Below are positions 50,216 through 52,293 of a DNA stretch of 52,293 nt, piece after piece (the stretch's first letter is position 1; each line of letters opens with the position of its first letter). Origin of the DNA: Candidatus Cloacimonadota bacterium (lineage in GTDB: Bacteria > Cloacimonadota > Cloacimonadia > Cloacimonadales > JAIOQZ01); contig JAIOQZ010000038.1 in NCBI GenBank assembly GCA_021108395.1, positions 67,415 through 119,707 on the forward strand. Reading direction: 5' to 3'. A program made the translations under genes and the position numbers. The notes under the pieces were generated by a model. It searched no databases. It saw nothing but the letters and a program-made list of their open reading frames with translations, and had not been told where the DNA came from.

Positions 50216-51191
50216 CGACATCATCACGCTGGCGCACGGCGCCGGCGCGAGGCGCACCAGCGCGCTCATCGACGAGGTGTTTCAACCGGTGCTGCAACTG
50301 CCCACCCAGGACGACGGCGCCGAAATCGATCACCGGCTGGTCGTCACCACAGATGCATTCGTGGTGCGGCCGCTGCTGTTCCCCGGCGGCGACATCGGCA
50401 AGCTGGCCGTGTGCGGCGTCATCAACGACATCGCTGTGCAGGGCGCAACTCCCCGCTGGCTCACCGCCTGCTTCATACTCGAAGAAGGTTTGCCCATAGA
50501 AACGCTGCGGCAAGTGGTCGAGTCGATGGCTCGCACCGCCAGAGCCGCCGGCGTTCAGGTGGTGGCGGGCGATACAAAGGTGGTCGAACGCGGCCACGGC
50601 GACGGCATCTTCATCTCGATGACCGGCATCGGGCAGTTGCCGCCGAAGCTTGAGCTTGGCGTAGGGCGCATTTGTCACGGCGACCAGATTTTACTGAACG
50701 GCACGCTGGGCGACCACGCCGTAGCCATTGCCAACGCTCGCGAAGGCCTCGGCCTCGACCCGCCGCCACAGAGCGACTGCGCCCCACTACACACATTGAC
50801 CGCTGCGCTGCTGAGTGCGCCTGGCGTGGTCTTCATGCGCGACGCGACCCGTGGCGGACTGGCCACCGTGTGCAACGAAGTGGCCGACGCCACCGGGCTG
50901 GGCATCGTGCTCGACGAAACGCAATTGCCGGTGAATCCGCGAACAGCCCATGTGTGCGAGCTGCTTGGCCTCGACCCGCTATACCTTGCCAACGAAGGCA
51001 AGCTGGCCGCCATCTGCCGTCCCGACGCCACCGCTCACCTCGAACTGATGAAGCAGCATCCGCTGGGCGCAAACGCCGCCGCAGTGGGCACGGTGAGCGA
51101 CCAGGTGCGCGGAGTGTGGGTGCGCACCGCCATTGGTGGGCTGCGGCCATTGCCCATGCTCGACGCCGACATGCTGCCGAGGATCTGCTGA
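50202..51191 (+). CDS. hypE: Hydrogenase maturation protein HypE
   Basis: 329 residues from the ATG at 50202; the open frame further upstream is antisense-like text in hypD. HypE dehydrates the carbamoyl group on its C-terminal cysteine to thiocyanate. That cysteine is present as the last residue of the standard tail PRIC. AIRS-like ATP-binding motifs are visible (AHGAGARRTSALIDEV, DAFVVRPLLFPGGDIGKLAVCG, VAGDTKVV, RDATRGGLAT). The TGA shares one base with the hypA start (TGATG). Confidence 0.97.
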   Translation: MKEHNDIITLAHGAGARRTSALIDEVFQPVLQLPTQDDGAEIDHRLVVTTDAFVVRPLLFPGGDIGKLAVCGVINDIAVQGATPRWLTACFILEEGLPIETLRQVVESMARTARAAGVQVVAGDTKVVERGHGDGIFISMTGIGQLPPKLELGVGRICHGDQILLNGTLGDHAVAIANAREGLGLDPPPQSDCAPLHTLTAALLSAPGVVFMRDATRGGLATVCNEVADATGLGIVLDETQLPVNPRTAHVCELLGLDPLYLANEGKLAAICRPDATAHLELMKQHPLGANAAAVGTVSDQVRGVWVRTAIGGLRPLPMLDADMLPRIC

Positions 51192-51544
51192 TGCACGAGG
51201 CAAGCATTGTGCGTTCGCTGTATGAAGCAGCCGAAGCTGCCCGAACGCAGCACGGACTGGACAGCGTGGAGCTGGTGAAAATCCAGGTGGGTACGCTTCA
51301 GCATGTCGTTGACGAGGTGATGCACACATATTTTTCGTTCGAGGCGGAGCAGTGGCCAGCGTTCGCCGGGGCCAGGCTGGTCATCGAGCGGCTGCCGGCG
51401 CGGTTGCTGTGTCTCGATTGCGGCCATGAAACCGAGCTGGACGACCCTGTCTTCGCCTGCGATGCCTGCGATTCGCGCAATACACGATTGCTCAGCGGCA
51501 TGGAGCTCGACCTCGTCAGTATGAATGGCACAGCGCCTGACTAA
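51191..51544 (+). CDS. hypA: Nickel insertion protein HypA
   Basis: 117 residues. It starts MHEASIV, with the nickel-binding His2 intact, and carries the zinc site CLDCGHE and CDACDSRN. HypA with HypB inserts nickel into the large subunit. A frame that is open upstream of 51191 belongs to an out-of-frame reading of hypE and is not part of the gene. About 30 bp separate it from hypB. Confidence 0.95.
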   Translation: MHEASIVRSLYEAAEAARTQHGLDSVELVKIQVGTLQHVVDEVMHTYFSFEAEQWPAFAGARLVIERLPARLLCLDCGHETELDDPVFACDACDSRNTRLLSGMELDLVSMNGTAPD

Positions 51545-51573
51545 GAATAATCAATATACAATCAGGAGTGAAC

Positions 51574-52239
51574 ATGGAAAAGCAGGAAGTGAAAGTGATG
51601 CAGAAAATTCTGCGCGCCAATGAGCGCGTGGCCGAAGAACTGCGCGATGAATTCGCCGCCCGCGGCATCTTCTTTCTCAATCTGATGAGTTCGCCCGGCA
51701 GCGGCAAGACCACGCTGTTGCAGGCCACAGGCCTCGAGTCGGACATGCAGCTCGCTGTCATCGAGGGCGACGTGGAAACCGCGCTGGACGCCGAGCGCCT
51801 GGCCGAGGCGGGCATTCGCGTTTTGCAGATAAATACCGGGCCGTTCGGCGGCGACTGCCATCTCGAGGCCTCGTGGGTGCGCGACGCCGCCCGCCAGCTC
51901 GATCTCGACGGCATCGATGTGCTGTGCGTCGAGAATATCGGCAACCTCATCTGCCCCGCCTGCTTCGACCTGGGCACCCACATCAACGCCGTCATGCTCT
52001 CGGTGACGGAAGGCGAAGACAAGCCGCTGAAGTACCCGCTGGCATTCCGCACCTCGCAGTTCTGCATCATCAGCAAGACCGACTTGCTGCCCCATGTCGA
52101 TGTCACCATCGAGCGCCTTCGCGCCAACGTGCATTCGGTAAACCCCGACATGCACATCATCGAAATCTCGGCGCGCACGGGCGAGGGCGTGGACACCTGG
52201 CTCGACTGGCTGCGCAGTCAGGTTGCCGCCCACAGATAG
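51574..52239 (+). CDS. hypB: Nickel-delivery GTPase HypB
   Basis: 221 residues from the ATG at 51574, with AGGAG at 6 bp; the GTG two codons upstream is too close to that site. GTPase motifs are SSPGSGKTT (G1), IEGDVET, ENIGNLICPACFDLG and SKTDLLP. The shared metal site Cys-His in GGDCHLEA and the Cys in LICPACF are present. The N-terminal CxxCGC nickel motif of E. coli HypB and the His-rich stretch of rhizobial HypB are both absent, so nickel storage is not expected. It is the last gene of the hypFCDEAB operon and is followed by a repeat. Confidence 0.96.
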   Translation: MEKQEVKVMQKILRANERVAEELRDEFAARGIFFLNLMSSPGSGKTTLLQATGLESDMQLAVIEGDVETALDAERLAEAGIRVLQINTGPFGGDCHLEASWVRDAARQLDLDGIDVLCVENIGNLICPACFDLGTHINAVMLSVTEGEDKPLKYPLAFRTSQFCIISKTDLLPHVDVTIERLRANVHSVNPDMHIIEISARTGEGVDTWLDWLRSQVAAHR

Positions 52240-52261
52240 GGGTTTCACTACTGAAAGGCAG

Positions 52262-52293
52262 AGGCTCCGCCCTTGAACCCTCGCCAACTTTTT
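52262..52293 (+). repeat. Start of another MITE-like repeat copy (cut by window end)
   Basis: AGAGGCTCCGCCC, then TTGAACCCTCGCC and AACTTTTT, match the reverse complement of the right end of copy 2 (end hairpin E, GGGGT, then the start of palindrome D). It starts about 20 bp after the hypB stop, in the same kind of gene-end position as the other copies. Confidence 0.6.

Overview
The window looks like one contig piece of a Gram-negative, strictly anaerobic bacterium of the FCB superphylum or a neighbouring candidate phylum (Cloacimonadota-like is my best guess, not proven). The reasons are secreted proteins that end in a FlgD-like/type IX secretion C-terminal domain with an NPFNP signature, a PorV-like barrel, LolA/LolCDE-like genes and signal peptidase II, next to an oxygen-sensitive [NiFe]-hydrogenase/heterodisulfide-reductase cluster. 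Most of the sequence is GC-rich; one island (about 23.5-25.8 kb) is clearly AT-rich. No rRNA, tRNA or CRISPR array was seen.

Layout. 1-513: 3' end of a fibronectin-III secreted protein. 579-7040 (minus): a seven-gene operon yggT-divIVA-punA-traR/dksA-lspA-(OB-fold secreted protein)-(PorV-like barrel) behind a good sigma-70 promoter. 7089-8676: a lone nucleotide-sugar dehydrogenase with its own terminator. 8776-14644 (minus): a TetR-controlled envelope export cluster (TetR, outer-membrane barrel, ABC ATPase, two FtsX-type permeases, LolA-like carrier). 14822-23288 (plus): four tandem paralogous secreted proteins with Asp-box repeats and C-terminal sorting domains. 23373-25873: remnants of a fifth paralogue split by a restriction-modification pair (C5 methylase plus NotI-like nuclease). 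25870-31142: a DUF2161 nuclease, a small membrane protein, DNA polymerase I and an orphan LarA-type racemase. 31407-34028: a subtilisin-like secreted protease.

34018-46444 (minus) is the centrepiece: korDABC - hdrCBA - mvhD - frdB/tfrB-like - frdA/tfrA-like - mvhG - mvhA - hydrogenase protease, read in one direction with mostly overlapping or near-touching genes. 46724-52239 (plus, divergent) holds the complete [NiFe] maturation set hypFCDEAB. Together they suggest a soluble H2-using, flavin-based electron-bifurcating complex that reduces ferredoxin for 2-oxoglutarate synthase while a fumarate-reductase-like pair takes the high-potential electrons. That would join two reductive TCA reactions in one operon. 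The coupling is inference from gene order.

Two families of structured non-coding repeats run through the window. One is a MITE-like element made of up to six hairpins with GGGGC/GCCCC ends (copies near 26988, 31155, 37054, 52262 and a fragment near 12842). The other is a smaller element with a fixed 12-nt loop, GTAGCGWAGCGA, on different 6-bp stems (21145 and four tandem 69-bp copies at 38900-39168). In both families paired stem bases change together between copies.
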